Source: Aliarcobacter cryaerophilus (GTDB taxonomy: Bacteria > Campylobacterota > Campylobacteria > Campylobacterales > Arcobacteraceae). Taken from it: a DNA stretch of 64,000 bases. The position numbers were made by a program, and so were the translations under genes. Of the stretch, positions 17,723-26,290 are shown one piece after another; within the stretch, counting starts at the first letter, position 1, and the number at the start of each line of letters is the position of its first letter. Location of the stretch: positions 1,922,001 to 1,986,000 of the forward strand of contig NZ_CP060694.1 in the NCBI RefSeq assembly GCF_014352935.1, in the 5' to 3' direction. Below the pieces are notes generated by a model. That model did not search any database, had not been told where the DNA came from, and saw only the letters and a program-made list of their open reading frames with translations.

Positions 17723-19750
17723 GTGTATTTAAAAAAGCTTATCTTATTTTTCTCTTTCACAATAAGCTCATTTTCACAAGAGTTAGGAAATTTATTAGAT
17801 AATTTAAATAACTACACAGATAAAACTAATTTAAATATAGATTATAAACCAACTGCTATGACTGTTTTATATGCTTCTGATTTAGAATCTTTTGGAATAC
17901 ATAGTTTAGGAGAAGCTTTAGATTTTATTCCAGGTATTCAAACATACTCAGGAACTGCATTTGCTCCTTTTATATCAGTTCGTGGACAAACTCAACCTTT
18001 AAACACTATATATGAAAAAGTTGGATTTTTTATCGATGGTATTAGTATTGGTGCAAATAATTTTGAAAATTTTCCTATTAGTTTAATAGATAGAATAGAG
18101 ATATCAAAAGGTTCAACATTTGGATTAAACAATCCATATGGTTTTGTTGCAAGTATAAACATAATCACTAAAAGCTCTATCAAAAACTCAAATAATATTA
18201 GCTTTCAAACAGGAAGCTTTGATAAAAGATTTACATCTTTATCTTTAAGTGAAAAATTGGGCTCAATTGATATGGGATTAGGTTTTTACTATTTAAAAGA
18301 TAATAAAAAAGTAGATGCACCAAGTGCAACATTAACTACAGAAGAGTTTGGAACTTCTTTTGATAGAAAAAAAGAGTCTTTAGAAGGAAAAGAGGATGTT
18401 GGATTTTTATTATCATTTAAAAATGATAATTTTGAGTTTTCAAATAGATATATAAAAAGTGATAGACAAAATAACTATGGTATGTTTAATTTACTAGATT
18501 TTAATGATGATGGATATTCAAAATATGAAACTATTGCAAGTGAATTAAAATATGTACAAGATATTTCAGAGCATAATCTTCTTGAATCAAAAATAGGTTT
18601 TTTACAAAATAATTATCAATTTAATTCATATTTCTATAAACTCGAACCAAATAACCTAGGTTTATATAATCCACATTTTAATTTAGATTTTGCACAAAGA
18701 GATAAATATCTATCTTTTTTAATAAAAAATAGTACTTTTAATAATCATGAGATTGATTTTGGAGTACATCTTTCAAGAAAATCAACTGTAAAAAATGATT
18801 TTTATACAAATGTTGATGAAGATTATAAGATTGGAAGTTTAATTGGAAGCTCATATATCCCAAATACACCTCATCTTACAAAATTAAGTGGTAAAGATGG
18901 AAATATTTCAGATATAGAAGATAAAACAAATATCTCTTATTATTTTAATGATACTTACTCTTATAGTGAGAATTTAACACTCTCTTTTTTAGCAAAACTT
19001 GATGATTTTAAAGAGTTTGATAGTGCTAAAAGTTTTAAACTAGGAACAGTTTATTCAAATGACAATAAAAATATATATAAATTTATTCTATCAAAATCTA
19101 GCAAAACACCATCTTCTATGGAAGATTCAATGGTTGGGCATCTAAGAGTTTATGGTAATAAAGATTTAAAGAATGAAGAGATAGAAAGTGCTGAATTAAT
19201 ATATATTTACAGTGATAACAAAGATAAACTTAAATTAAATCTATTTTATTCTATCTATAAAAATGGTATTGATTCAAGAGAGTTTGATACAAATAAATAT
19301 AAATTTATTAATAAAAGTGACGATGAAAATAATTATGGTTTAGAGTTAGAGTATTCAAAACTATTTGAAAATCGTTCAAAACTATTTTTAAATAGTAGCT
19401 ATAATATTTTTGAATATAAAAATAGTTACTATAATTTTGATATTAATACACCTGTTGTATCTAAACTTACAACTACACTTGGATTTATCTATCCTTTAAG
19501 TTCAAAATTTACGATAAGTCCACTTTTAAGGTATTATGGAGATAAAAATCTATTAAATGGAACAGAGATTGGTGATGTTTTATTAACAGATTTAACTCTA
19601 TCATATAGGTTCTCAAAAGACTCTAAACTATCTTTTGGAGCTAAAAATCTATTTGACCAAAACTACTATTACTACGGAAATAAAACTAAAGATGAAAAGA
19701 TGCTAAGAGAAGGAAGAACTTGGTTTACAAGTTTTAGTTATGATTTCTAA
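17723..19750 (+). CDS. TonB-dependent outer-membrane receptor
   Basis: 675-aa TonB-dependent receptor. A signal peptide (MYLKKLILFFSFTISSFS) is followed by a plug domain (about residues 45-150: ESFGIHSLGEALDFIPGIQ, ISVRGQTQ) and a beta-barrel ending in a C-terminal phenylalanine (TSFSYDF). The start is GTG at 17723 with AGGTGA 7 nt upstream. No substrate can be inferred. It heads an operon with a YfiR-like periplasmic protein, a histidine kinase and a response regulator, which suggests a signalling or ligand-responsive receptor rather than a lone transporter. It is controlled by a repeat box 32 nt upstream. Confidence 0.9.
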   Translation: MYLKKLILFFSFTISSFSQELGNLLDNLNNYTDKTNLNIDYKPTAMTVLYASDLESFGIHSLGEALDFIPGIQTYSGTAFAPFISVRGQTQPLNTIYEKVGFFIDGISIGANNFENFPISLIDRIEISKGSTFGLNNPYGFVASINIITKSSIKNSNNISFQTGSFDKRFTSLSLSEKLGSIDMGLGFYYLKDNKKVDAPSATLTTEEFGTSFDRKKESLEGKEDVGFLLSFKNDNFEFSNRYIKSDRQNNYGMFNLLDFNDDGYSKYETIASELKYVQDISEHNLLESKIGFLQNNYQFNSYFYKLEPNNLGLYNPHFNLDFAQRDKYLSFLIKNSTFNNHEIDFGVHLSRKSTVKNDFYTNVDEDYKIGSLIGSSYIPNTPHLTKLSGKDGNISDIEDKTNISYYFNDTYSYSENLTLSFLAKLDDFKEFDSAKSFKLGTVYSNDNKNIYKFILSKSSKTPSSMEDSMVGHLRVYGNKDLKNEEIESAELIYIYSDNKDKLKLNLFYSIYKNGIDSREFDTNKYKFINKSDDENNYGLELEYSKLFENRSKLFLNSSYNIFEYKNSYYNFDINTPVVSKLTTTLGFIYPLSSKFTISPLLRYYGDKNLLNGTEIGDVLLTDLTLSYRFSKDSKLSFGAKNLFDQNYYYYGNKTKDEKMLREGRTWFTSFSYDF

Positions 19751-20276
19751 AAAAATATTTTTCATAATATTCTTACAATTTTCACTCTTTGCAAATAGTG
19801 TATATAATATAAATTTTTTAGATTTTCAAGCAAAAGTATTTCCAAAAATTATATTACTAGACAATAATTTTGAAGATAAGCTGTTAGAAAATAGTGTAGT
19901 TCTTACAATTTTATATGAAGAGATAGATTACAGTGTAGTAGAAATTTTAAAAGATAAGATAGAAAAAGAGTACAAATCTTTAAAAGATTATAATCTTAAA
20001 GTAAATAGTTTAAAATATAGTGAATTTAATAGAAATAAATTAAGTACAGCATATATTTTATTATTAGGAAAAGATGAAAAAATATTAGAAATATCTAAAA
20101 TCTTATCTTCTAATAGTAGACTTACTTTTGCTTATGATAATAGCTATTTGGATTTAGGAGTTATTTTTGGACTATCTATAACTTCAAAAATAGATATACT
20201 TTTAAATATTGAAGCTTTAAAAAATAGTAAAATCGAACTTCAAAACTCTATATTTAGTGTGGTAAAAATAAGATGA
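19740..20276 (+). CDS. YfiR-like periplasmic protein
   Basis: 178-aa protein with a signal peptide (MISKKIFFIIFLQFSLFANS). The C-terminal third, RLTFAYDNSYLDLGVIFGLSITSKIDILLNIEALKNSKIEL, has the strand-turn-strand pattern of the YfiR/DUF4154 family, whose members are periplasmic regulators of membrane sensor proteins. The assignment is by eye and not certain. It overlaps the receptor gene by 11 nt and the kinase gene by 4 nt, so the three are translationally coupled. I infer that it passes a signal from the receptor to the kinase. Confidence 0.6.
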   Translation: MISKKIFFIIFLQFSLFANSVYNINFLDFQAKVFPKIILLDNNFEDKLLENSVVLTILYEEIDYSVVEILKDKIEKEYKSLKDYNLKVNSLKYSEFNRNKLSTAYILLLGKDEKILEISKILSSNSRLTFAYDNSYLDLGVIFGLSITSKIDILLNIEALKNSKIELQNSIFSVVKIR

Positions 20277-21640
20277 GAAATCTAAGTATTGTAACTCAAA
20301 TAGCTATTATCAATATTTTTGTTTTTACTATTTTTATATCAATATTTATATATAAAAATTACGCTATTGTATCAAACCAGTTCGTTTTACTTCAAAATGA
20401 AAAGATTGATTCTATTATAAAAACTATATCTCCAGTAATCTCTATAAATTTAACTCTAGGTTTAGAAAACAATATAAAAGAGATTGTAAATGATAGTATC
20501 AAACTACATAAAGAGTTAGTTGGAATTGAGGTAACAAATAGCAACAATAAAATTGTATATAAAAATATAAATAGTGATATAAAAAATTCAAAAATTTATC
20601 ATACTATTTTAGAAGATACTATTTTAAAATCAAAGCTTGGTGAATTAAAGGTATTTTATACTTTTTCATCTATTTACTCAAAACTTTTAACTGAATTTTA
20701 TCAATTCTTAATTTTCATTGCTATCTTTTTTATTTTTTCTCTATTATTATCTTCATATTTAATTAAATATAACCTAAAGCCACTTATCAAATTAAAAGAG
20801 GGGATGAAAAATTATAGCTTAGAAAAAAATAGTACTTTAAAAGAAGATGAGTTTAAAAATGAGATCTCTGTAATAAATAATAGTGCAGTAAAAATGGTAA
20901 AAAAAATCGAAGAAGAGCTTGAAAAAAGAATTTTATATGAAAAAGAGATTATGCAAAAGAATCGTCTTGCCTCTATGGGTGAAATGATTGACAATATAGC
21001 ACATCAATGGCGACAACCTCTTATGAAAATAAATGCAATAGTTTTAAATACAGATAGAAGTATTGAACTTAAAAAATATGATGAAAAATATTTACAAAAT
21101 AGATTAGATGATATATCACAAGCTGTATATCATATGTCAAATACAATAGATACATTTAGAGAGTTTTTAAATCCACACAAATCTAAAGAGAGTTTTGAAA
21201 TATCAAACTCTATAAATAAAAGTTTAAAGGTTTTAAATACTTTATTAGTAGATATAGAGGTAAATATTAATCAAAAAGAGATTTATATAAATGCTTATGA
21301 AAGTGAATTTATGCAAGTTATAATATCTATATTATCAAATTCAATAGATATATTTAAAGCAAGAGATATAGAAAAAAAATATATAAATATAGATATTTAC
21401 GAAGATGATATTCACTATTTTATATCTATAAAAGATAGTGCTGGTGGTATAAAAGAGGATATTATAGATAAAATATTTGAACCATATTTCACAACAAAAC
21501 ATAAAAGTGGAGGTACTGGAATGGGCTTATATATCTCTAAACTTATTATACAAAGTAGTTTCAAAGGTGATATAAAAGTAAAAGCTGTAGATAATGGAGT
21601 AAAATTTATATTAGAAATACCAAAAGGAAAAGAGTTTTGA
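20273..21640 (+). CDS. sensor histidine kinase
   Basis: 455-aa membrane kinase. Two transmembrane helices (about residues 8-28 and 144-164) frame a periplasmic sensor of some 115 residues without a recognised domain. A HAMP-like linker and coiled coil lead to the phosphoacceptor H244 in NIAHQWRQPL, a variant H-box common in Campylobacterota. The ATPase domain shows the N box (VIISILSNSID), DSAGGI, FEPYFTT and GTGMGLY. It is encoded between a YfiR-like protein and its regulator with 4-nt overlaps on both sides. The input is probably the receptor or the YfiR-like protein. Confidence 0.92.
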   Translation: MRNLSIVTQIAIINIFVFTIFISIFIYKNYAIVSNQFVLLQNEKIDSIIKTISPVISINLTLGLENNIKEIVNDSIKLHKELVGIEVTNSNNKIVYKNINSDIKNSKIYHTILEDTILKSKLGELKVFYTFSSIYSKLLTEFYQFLIFIAIFFIFSLLLSSYLIKYNLKPLIKLKEGMKNYSLEKNSTLKEDEFKNEISVINNSAVKMVKKIEEELEKRILYEKEIMQKNRLASMGEMIDNIAHQWRQPLMKINAIVLNTDRSIELKKYDEKYLQNRLDDISQAVYHMSNTIDTFREFLNPHKSKESFEISNSINKSLKVLNTLLVDIEVNINQKEIYINAYESEFMQVIISILSNSIDIFKARDIEKKYINIDIYEDDIHYFISIKDSAGGIKEDIIDKIFEPYFTTKHKSGGTGMGLYISKLIIQSSFKGDIKVKAVDNGVKFILEIPKGKEF

Positions 21641-22323
21641 GAGAAAATTTAAAAAATTTTACATTGCTTTATGCTGAAGATGATAAAGCTATTCAAAAAG
21701 AGATGTTGGAGTATTTTTCTAGCTATTTTAAAGAGGTTTTTACTGCAAATGATGGTAAAGAAGCTTTAGAAATATATAAACAAAATAGACCTGATGTTAT
21801 GATACTTGATATTTATATGCCTCATTTAACAGGAATTGAATTAACAAAAATTTTAAGAGAAAATGACTATAAAACAAAAATAGTTTTAATAACTGCACAC
21901 TCAAACGACACTTTACTTTTGGAAGCCATAAACATAGATGTAAATTACTATTTAATAAAACCAGCAACTTTGAAAAAAGTAAAAGATATGCTTGATAAAA
22001 TCTCTATTGATTTATTAAGAAGCTCTGAAAAAATAGTAAGATTTGATGAAAATATATATTTTAATCAAACTAGTAAAAAACTCTATAATAAAAATATTGA
22101 GCTAAAACTTAGTAAAAAAGAGCTCTCTTTGCTAGAACTTTTTATAATAAATAGAAATAAAGATATAACTATTGAAGATATTATGTCTCATTGCTGGAGT
22201 GATATTTTTATTGAAGTATCACTTGATAGTGTAAAATCTTTGGTTAGTAACTTAAGAAAAAAACTTCCAAAAGATACTATTTTAAATGTTTATGGTGTTG
22301 GTTACATTTTAAAAAATAGTTAA
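21637..22323 (+). CDS. OmpR/PhoB-family response regulator
   Basis: 228-aa regulator. The receiver has the acidic pocket (E14, D15, D16), phosphoacceptor D58 (MILDIYMP), VLITAH and the lysine in LIKPA. A C-terminal winged-helix DNA-binding domain (about 135-228) contains LSKKELSLLELFI and ends NVYGVGYILK. The start is TTG at 21637, overlapping the kinase stop, with AAGGA about 10 nt upstream. It is the best candidate to bind the TCACACT repeats upstream of its own operon and the two neighbouring ones. A terminator overlaps its end. Confidence 0.92.
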   Translation: MRENLKNFTLLYAEDDKAIQKEMLEYFSSYFKEVFTANDGKEALEIYKQNRPDVMILDIYMPHLTGIELTKILRENDYKTKIVLITAHSNDTLLLEAINIDVNYYLIKPATLKKVKDMLDKISIDLLRSSEKIVRFDENIYFNQTSKKLYNKNIELKLSKKELSLLELFIINRNKDITIEDIMSHCWSDIFIEVSLDSVKSLVSNLRKKLPKDTILNVYGVGYILKNS

Positions 22324-22348
22324 AATCTTAAATTTAACTATTTTTTTA
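22315..22348 (+). terminator. rho-independent terminator after response regulator
   Basis: A 10-bp stem AATAGTTAAA/TTTAACTATT (22315-22324 and 22333-22342) with an 8-nt loop is followed by a run of T. It ends the TonB-receptor/sensor operon and makes the next repeat box (22358) a separate promoter. Confidence 0.75.
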
Positions 22349-22357
22349 TTAAAAACT

Positions 22358-22387
22358 TCACACTTCATCACACTCTTTTTTTATAAT
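22358..22387 (+). promoter_or_regulatory. direct-repeat box and -10, promoter of the two tiny genes
   Basis: TCACACT (22358-22364), TCA, TCACACT (22368-22374), 7 nt, then TATAAT (22382-22387). This is the perfect form of the box. It lies 33 nt before the start of the 43-aa gene. Confidence 0.7.
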
Positions 22388-22419
22388 TCACTTCTAGGAA
22401 ACAATTTATAGGATATTAC

Positions 22420-22551
22420 ATGTTAATTAATTATATAAATCATAACTATCAAAACATTGAGATTGCAAATAAGGGGATTTGCAATTTTATTATATTTGAA
22501 ATAGAAGAAGAGTTTGAAATAGATGATGAAGATAGTTGGATTAAGATCTAA
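22420..22551 (+). CDS. 43-aa acidic small protein, unknown
   Basis: A short open frame from an ATG at 22420 with AGGA 6 nt upstream. The product is 43 aa and begins MLINYINHNYQNIEIANKG. Its C-terminal half is very acidic (EIEEEFEIDDEDSWIKI) and there is no signal peptide. I recognise no family. Support comes from its position: it is the first gene after a regulator-type promoter box and is followed 20 nt later by another small gene with its own ribosome site. It might be a small regulator or a modulator of the neighbouring system, but nothing shows this directly. Confidence 0.5.
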   Translation: MLINYINHNYQNIEIANKGICNFIIFEIEEEFEIDDEDSWIKI

Positions 22552-22571
22552 TTATATATTTAGGAGTTAGT

Positions 22572-22757
22572 TTGGAAGATATTATTGTTTCAAAAGATGA
22601 GTTAATAGAGCTATTTGAAACAGAAAAAATAATTGATACTGGAAAAGGTTGGTATATGGATAATAGTTTTGTAAATATTATCGCACTGCATGAGATTGAA
22701 CCAAAGTTTCTTCAAAATATTACAAATGCTAAGTTTTATAAAATAATAAAAAAATAG
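22572..22757 (+). CDS. 61-aa small protein, unknown
   Basis: 61-aa protein starting at a TTG (22572) with AGGAG 6 nt upstream. It is soluble, with no signal peptide or membrane segment. It starts MEDIIVSKDELIELFETEKI and contains a central GKGWYMDNSFVNIIAL. No family is recognised. It is the second gene of the small transcription unit under the second TCACACT box, between the sensor operon and the two-partner secretion genes. Shared regulation suggests a link to that system; function is unknown. Confidence 0.55.
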   Translation: MEDIIVSKDELIELFETEKIIDTGKGWYMDNSFVNIIALHEIEPKFLQNITNAKFYKIIKK

Positions 22758-22823
22758 ATAGTTTTAAACTCTTTCAAATTCCATTTAAAAATCCCCAAAT
22801 TTCTTAAAAAAAGTCTAAAAACT

Positions 22824-22853
22824 TCACACTTCATCACACTCTTTATCTACAAT
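22824..22853 (+). promoter_or_regulatory. direct-repeat box and -10, two-partner secretion promoter
   Basis: TCACACT (22824-22830), TCA, TCACACT (22834-22840), 7 nt, then TACAAT (22848-22853). Box and spacing are the same as at 22358. It lies 38 nt before the start of the large secreted protein gene. Confidence 0.7.
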
Positions 22854-22890
22854 TAAGAAAAGTAATACAGAAATAGAGTAAGGAGAAGAT

Positions 22891-25800
22891 ATGTATTATA
22901 AAAACCGATTTTGTATTGTAAAATACTCAGTTATTTCACTAGTAGTTGCTTCAAATCTGTATGGTGCGCCAACAGGAGGAACCGTTGTAAGTGGAACTGC
23001 AACTATTTCTCAAAATGCAAATACAACAAATATAAATCAAAGCTCAAATAAAGCTGTCATAAACTGGCAAGATTTTTCAATTAAATCAAATGAGACTGTA
23101 AACTTTAATCAACCAAATGTAAACTCTATAACTCTAAATAGAGTAATTGGAAATGAAAAATCTATTATAGATGGAGCATTAAACGCAAATGGACAAGTAT
23201 GGCTTATAAACTCAAATGGAGTTTTGTTTGGTAAAAATGCAAAAGTAAATACAGCAGGAATTGTTGCCTCTACAAAAGATATCTCAAATGAAGATTTTAA
23301 TAAAGGTAACTATAACTTTAAAGGTAACTCAACTTCAAGTATAGTAAATGAAGGAGAGATAAAATCCCTAGCAAATACTCATGCAACATTTATAGCAAAT
23401 AGTGTAACAAATAAAGGGAAAATAGAAGTACATAAAGGAACTATAAACTTAATAGGTGCTTCTGATGTAACATTAACTTTAAATGAAAATCAAAATCTAT
23501 CTTTGAAAGTAAATAAAGGTGTAGTTGATGCCCTTGTAGATAATCAAAACCTAATAGTTGCAAATGGTGGACAAATATATCTTACAACAAATGCAAAAGA
23601 TGAATTGCTTAAAGGTGTTGTAAATCATAGTGGAATAATAGAGGCAAACTCTTTAGATGAATTAACACAAAGTGAAGTAATACTCTTTGCTCATGGAGGA
23701 ACAACAAATGTAGATGGAAGCATAATTGCTAAAAACTCTTTTGTTGAAACAAGTGGAGAGAAATTAAATGTTACTTCAAATACAAAAGTTGTTGCAAAAG
23801 ATTGGTTACTTGACCCAACAAATATATTAATAGCATCAACTGGTGGAAATGATCTTGCAGGAGAGAGTGTTAGTGCAACAGCTATTCAAAATAATTTAGA
23901 AACTACAAATGTACACTTGCAAGCAACTAATAATATAACTGTAAATCAAAATATCACTTGGAGTACAGATAAACAGTTAAAATTACAAGCAGATAATATA
24001 AATGTAAACGCAACAATAAATAATACAAACTCTACAAACGGTGGAGTATATTTTCAAGCAGCTAATACAACAGATAAAATAGTATTTGGAACAAATGGAA
24101 AAGTAGTAGTAAATAATCTGTATCAACTTCAATGGATAAACACTGCATTAAATGGAAAATATGAGTTAGGAAGTAATATAGATGCAAGTGCAACTTCAGC
24201 TTGGAATAGCAATGGAAGTGGTGGATACTTTGGATTTAATCCAATAGGAAATAGTATAAATAAGTTTAATGGAACATTTGATGGTTTAGGTTTTACTATC
24301 TCTAATTTATATATAAATTGTCCTTCTCAAAATTATGTTGGATTGTTTGGATATACAAAGAATGCAACTATAAAAAATCTTGGGCTTAAAAATGTAGGTA
24401 TTACTGGAAGTGTTTATGTAGGAGGTTTGGTTGGAGAAAATTATGGAACAATTTCAAACTCATATGCTACTGGAACAGTTAGTGGAAATAATTATGTAGG
24501 AGGTTTAGTTGGATATAATCATGGAACAATTTCAAACTCATATGTAAGGGGAACTGTAAGTGGAATTACGCATGTAGGAACATTGGTTGGATATAATGAT
24601 AGAACAATTTTAAACTCATATGCTTCAGGAACAGTTAGTGGAAGTATTGGAAGTAGTTATGCAGGAGGATTGGTTGGATATAATCATGGAACAATTTCAA
24701 ACTCTTATACTTCTGGAAATGTAGATGGATATTTTAGTGTAGGAGGCTTGGTTGGATATAATGATTTTGGAACAATTGAAAACTCTTTTTATGATAATGA
24801 AACAAATACAGCTTCTATGAATGATAGTTCTTATGGAAAAAGAAAAGCAGATATTTTAGCTCAATTTAAAGGAAAAGATGGTTGGATTACAAGTGGTGCT
24901 GAAGTTGAGGGATATGGAAAAGACAGTATTGAACTTCCTCAACTAAAAACTTTCTATAAACCTACAAACACACTTTTTCAAAGTGGTTATGGAACAACTC
25001 TAAATCCATATACAATTACAAACTGGACACAGTTGCAAAATATAAATAATTCAAATATCCTAACTAAAAATTACTATTTTAATCTTTTAAACAACATAAA
25101 TAGCTCAACAACTGGATATATGGGAAGTAGTGGAGAAGGGTGGAATCCAATAGGAGATTTTTCAAATAATTTTAATGGAACATTTGATGGTTTAGGCTTT
25201 ACTATCTCTAATTTATATATAAATCGTCCTTATCAAGATTATGTTGGACTATTTGGATATGCAAATAATGCAACTATAAAAAATATTGGGCTTAAGGATG
25301 TAGATATTACTGGACGAAATTCTACAGGAGGTTTGGTTGGATATAACGGTGGAACAATTTCAAACTCATATGCTACTGGAAGTGTAAATGGAAATTCTGA
25401 GGTAGGAGGTTTGGTTGGATATAACGATGGAACAATTTTAAACTCTTATGCTACTGGAAGTGTAAATGGAGATTATAGTATTGGAGGTTTGGTTGGATTT
25501 AATTTTGATGGAATAATCTCAAACTCTTATGCTACTGGAAGTGTAGTTGGAACTGATTTTTTAGGAGGATTTATTGGATCTAATTATGGAACAATCACAA
25601 ACTCTTATGCTACTGGAAATGTAAATGGAGATTCTGATGTAGGAGGTTTTGTTGGATATAACAGGTATGGGACAATCGAAAATACTTATGCCACTGGAAG
25701 TGTAACTGGAACTATTAAGGTAGGAGGTTTAATGGGAAATAACAATTCTGGAACAATCACAAATTCTTATGCTTCTGGAACTGCAAGTGGAAATACTAAT

Positions 25801-26274
25801 GTAGGAGGTTTGGTTGGATTTAATACTTATGATGGAATAATTACAAACTCTTTTTATGATAAAACAAAAAATCCAAATTATAATGTTTTAGGTACAGGAA
25901 AAACAACAGCTGAACTAGAAGATATAAATACTTTTAAAAATGCAGGTTGGAGCATAACTGCTGACAGTACTTTAGTAAAAGGAACTCCTATATTTAAAAA
26001 TGGCTCTTGGGTGATTTATGTTGCACCAACACCAACACCAAATCCAACACCTTCGGATAATAATCAAAAACCAAAAGTAGATGAAAAAGTACAAAGAGTA
26101 GTAGCTAGCATAGAGCCTAGTACTAACTCAAACTCATCTTCAAACCAAAGTGTGCCAAATAGTTTAAATATCAATATAAGAACTCTATCTTTTAATGGTG
26201 TAGATGAAACAAGAGTTATAAATGGTGGTGTAAGAGTGCCTGATGATATAGTAAATAGTTTAGATGAACTTTAA
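22891..26274 (+). CDS. two-partner secretion exoprotein (TpsA), filamentous-hemagglutinin type with GLUG repeats
   Basis: 1127-aa predicted surface or secreted protein. After an extended signal region (MYYKNRFCIVKYSVISLVVASNLYG) comes a TPS secretion domain (about residues 28-150) with INWQDFSIKSNETVNF, NRVIGNEKSIIDGAL and WLINSNGVLFGKNAKVNTAG. Then follow beta-helix sequence and two blocks of GLUG repeats, five and seven copies by my count (pattern VGGLVGYN-GTI-NSYATGSV-G). A proline/threonine-rich hinge (PTPTPNPTPS) precedes a short C-terminal tail. AGGAGA lies before the ATG. The partner transporter follows 16 nt later. Probable role: adhesion or surface interaction. Confidence 0.92.
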   Translation: MYYKNRFCIVKYSVISLVVASNLYGAPTGGTVVSGTATISQNANTTNINQSSNKAVINWQDFSIKSNETVNFNQPNVNSITLNRVIGNEKSIIDGALNANGQVWLINSNGVLFGKNAKVNTAGIVASTKDISNEDFNKGNYNFKGNSTSSIVNEGEIKSLANTHATFIANSVTNKGKIEVHKGTINLIGASDVTLTLNENQNLSLKVNKGVVDALVDNQNLIVANGGQIYLTTNAKDELLKGVVNHSGIIEANSLDELTQSEVILFAHGGTTNVDGSIIAKNSFVETSGEKLNVTSNTKVVAKDWLLDPTNILIASTGGNDLAGESVSATAIQNNLETTNVHLQATNNITVNQNITWSTDKQLKLQADNINVNATINNTNSTNGGVYFQAANTTDKIVFGTNGKVVVNNLYQLQWINTALNGKYELGSNIDASATSAWNSNGSGGYFGFNPIGNSINKFNGTFDGLGFTISNLYINCPSQNYVGLFGYTKNATIKNLGLKNVGITGSVYVGGLVGENYGTISNSYATGTVSGNNYVGGLVGYNHGTISNSYVRGTVSGITHVGTLVGYNDRTILNSYASGTVSGSIGSSYAGGLVGYNHGTISNSYTSGNVDGYFSVGGLVGYNDFGTIENSFYDNETNTASMNDSSYGKRKADILAQFKGKDGWITSGAEVEGYGKDSIELPQLKTFYKPTNTLFQSGYGTTLNPYTITNWTQLQNINNSNILTKNYYFNLLNNINSSTTGYMGSSGEGWNPIGDFSNNFNGTFDGLGFTISNLYINRPYQDYVGLFGYANNATIKNIGLKDVDITGRNSTGGLVGYNGGTISNSYATGSVNGNSEVGGLVGYNDGTILNSYATGSVNGDYSIGGLVGFNFDGIISNSYATGSVVGTDFLGGFIGSNYGTITNSYATGNVNGDSDVGGFVGYNRYGTIENTYATGSVTGTIKVGGLMGNNNSGTITNSYASGTASGNTNVGGLVGFNTYDGIITNSFYDKTKNPNYNVLGTGKTTAELEDINTFKNAGWSITADSTLVKGTPIFKNGSWVIYVAPTPTPNPTPSDNNQKPKVDEKVQRVVASIEPSTNSNSSSNQSVPNSLNINIRTLSFNGVDETRVINGGVRVPDDIVNSLDEL
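24418..25860 (+). repeat. GLUG repeat blocks in the exoprotein gene
   Basis: In-frame repeats of about 26 codons encode VGGLVGYN-type units. Each of the two blocks is preceded by a near-identical leader of about 60 codons (from 24256 and from 25156: FNGTFDGLGFTISNLYIN, YVGLFGY, NATIKN), about 300 residues apart. This indicates an internal duplication of leader plus repeats. Such repeats are prone to recombination that changes protein length. Confidence 0.8.
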
Positions 26275-26290
26275 AATTTAAAGGATTAAG

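Noticed and set aside
24418-25860. Regularly spaced repeats that could suggest a CRISPR array
   Set aside because: The repeats are in-frame codons for GLUG units with no unique spacers or cas genes nearby.
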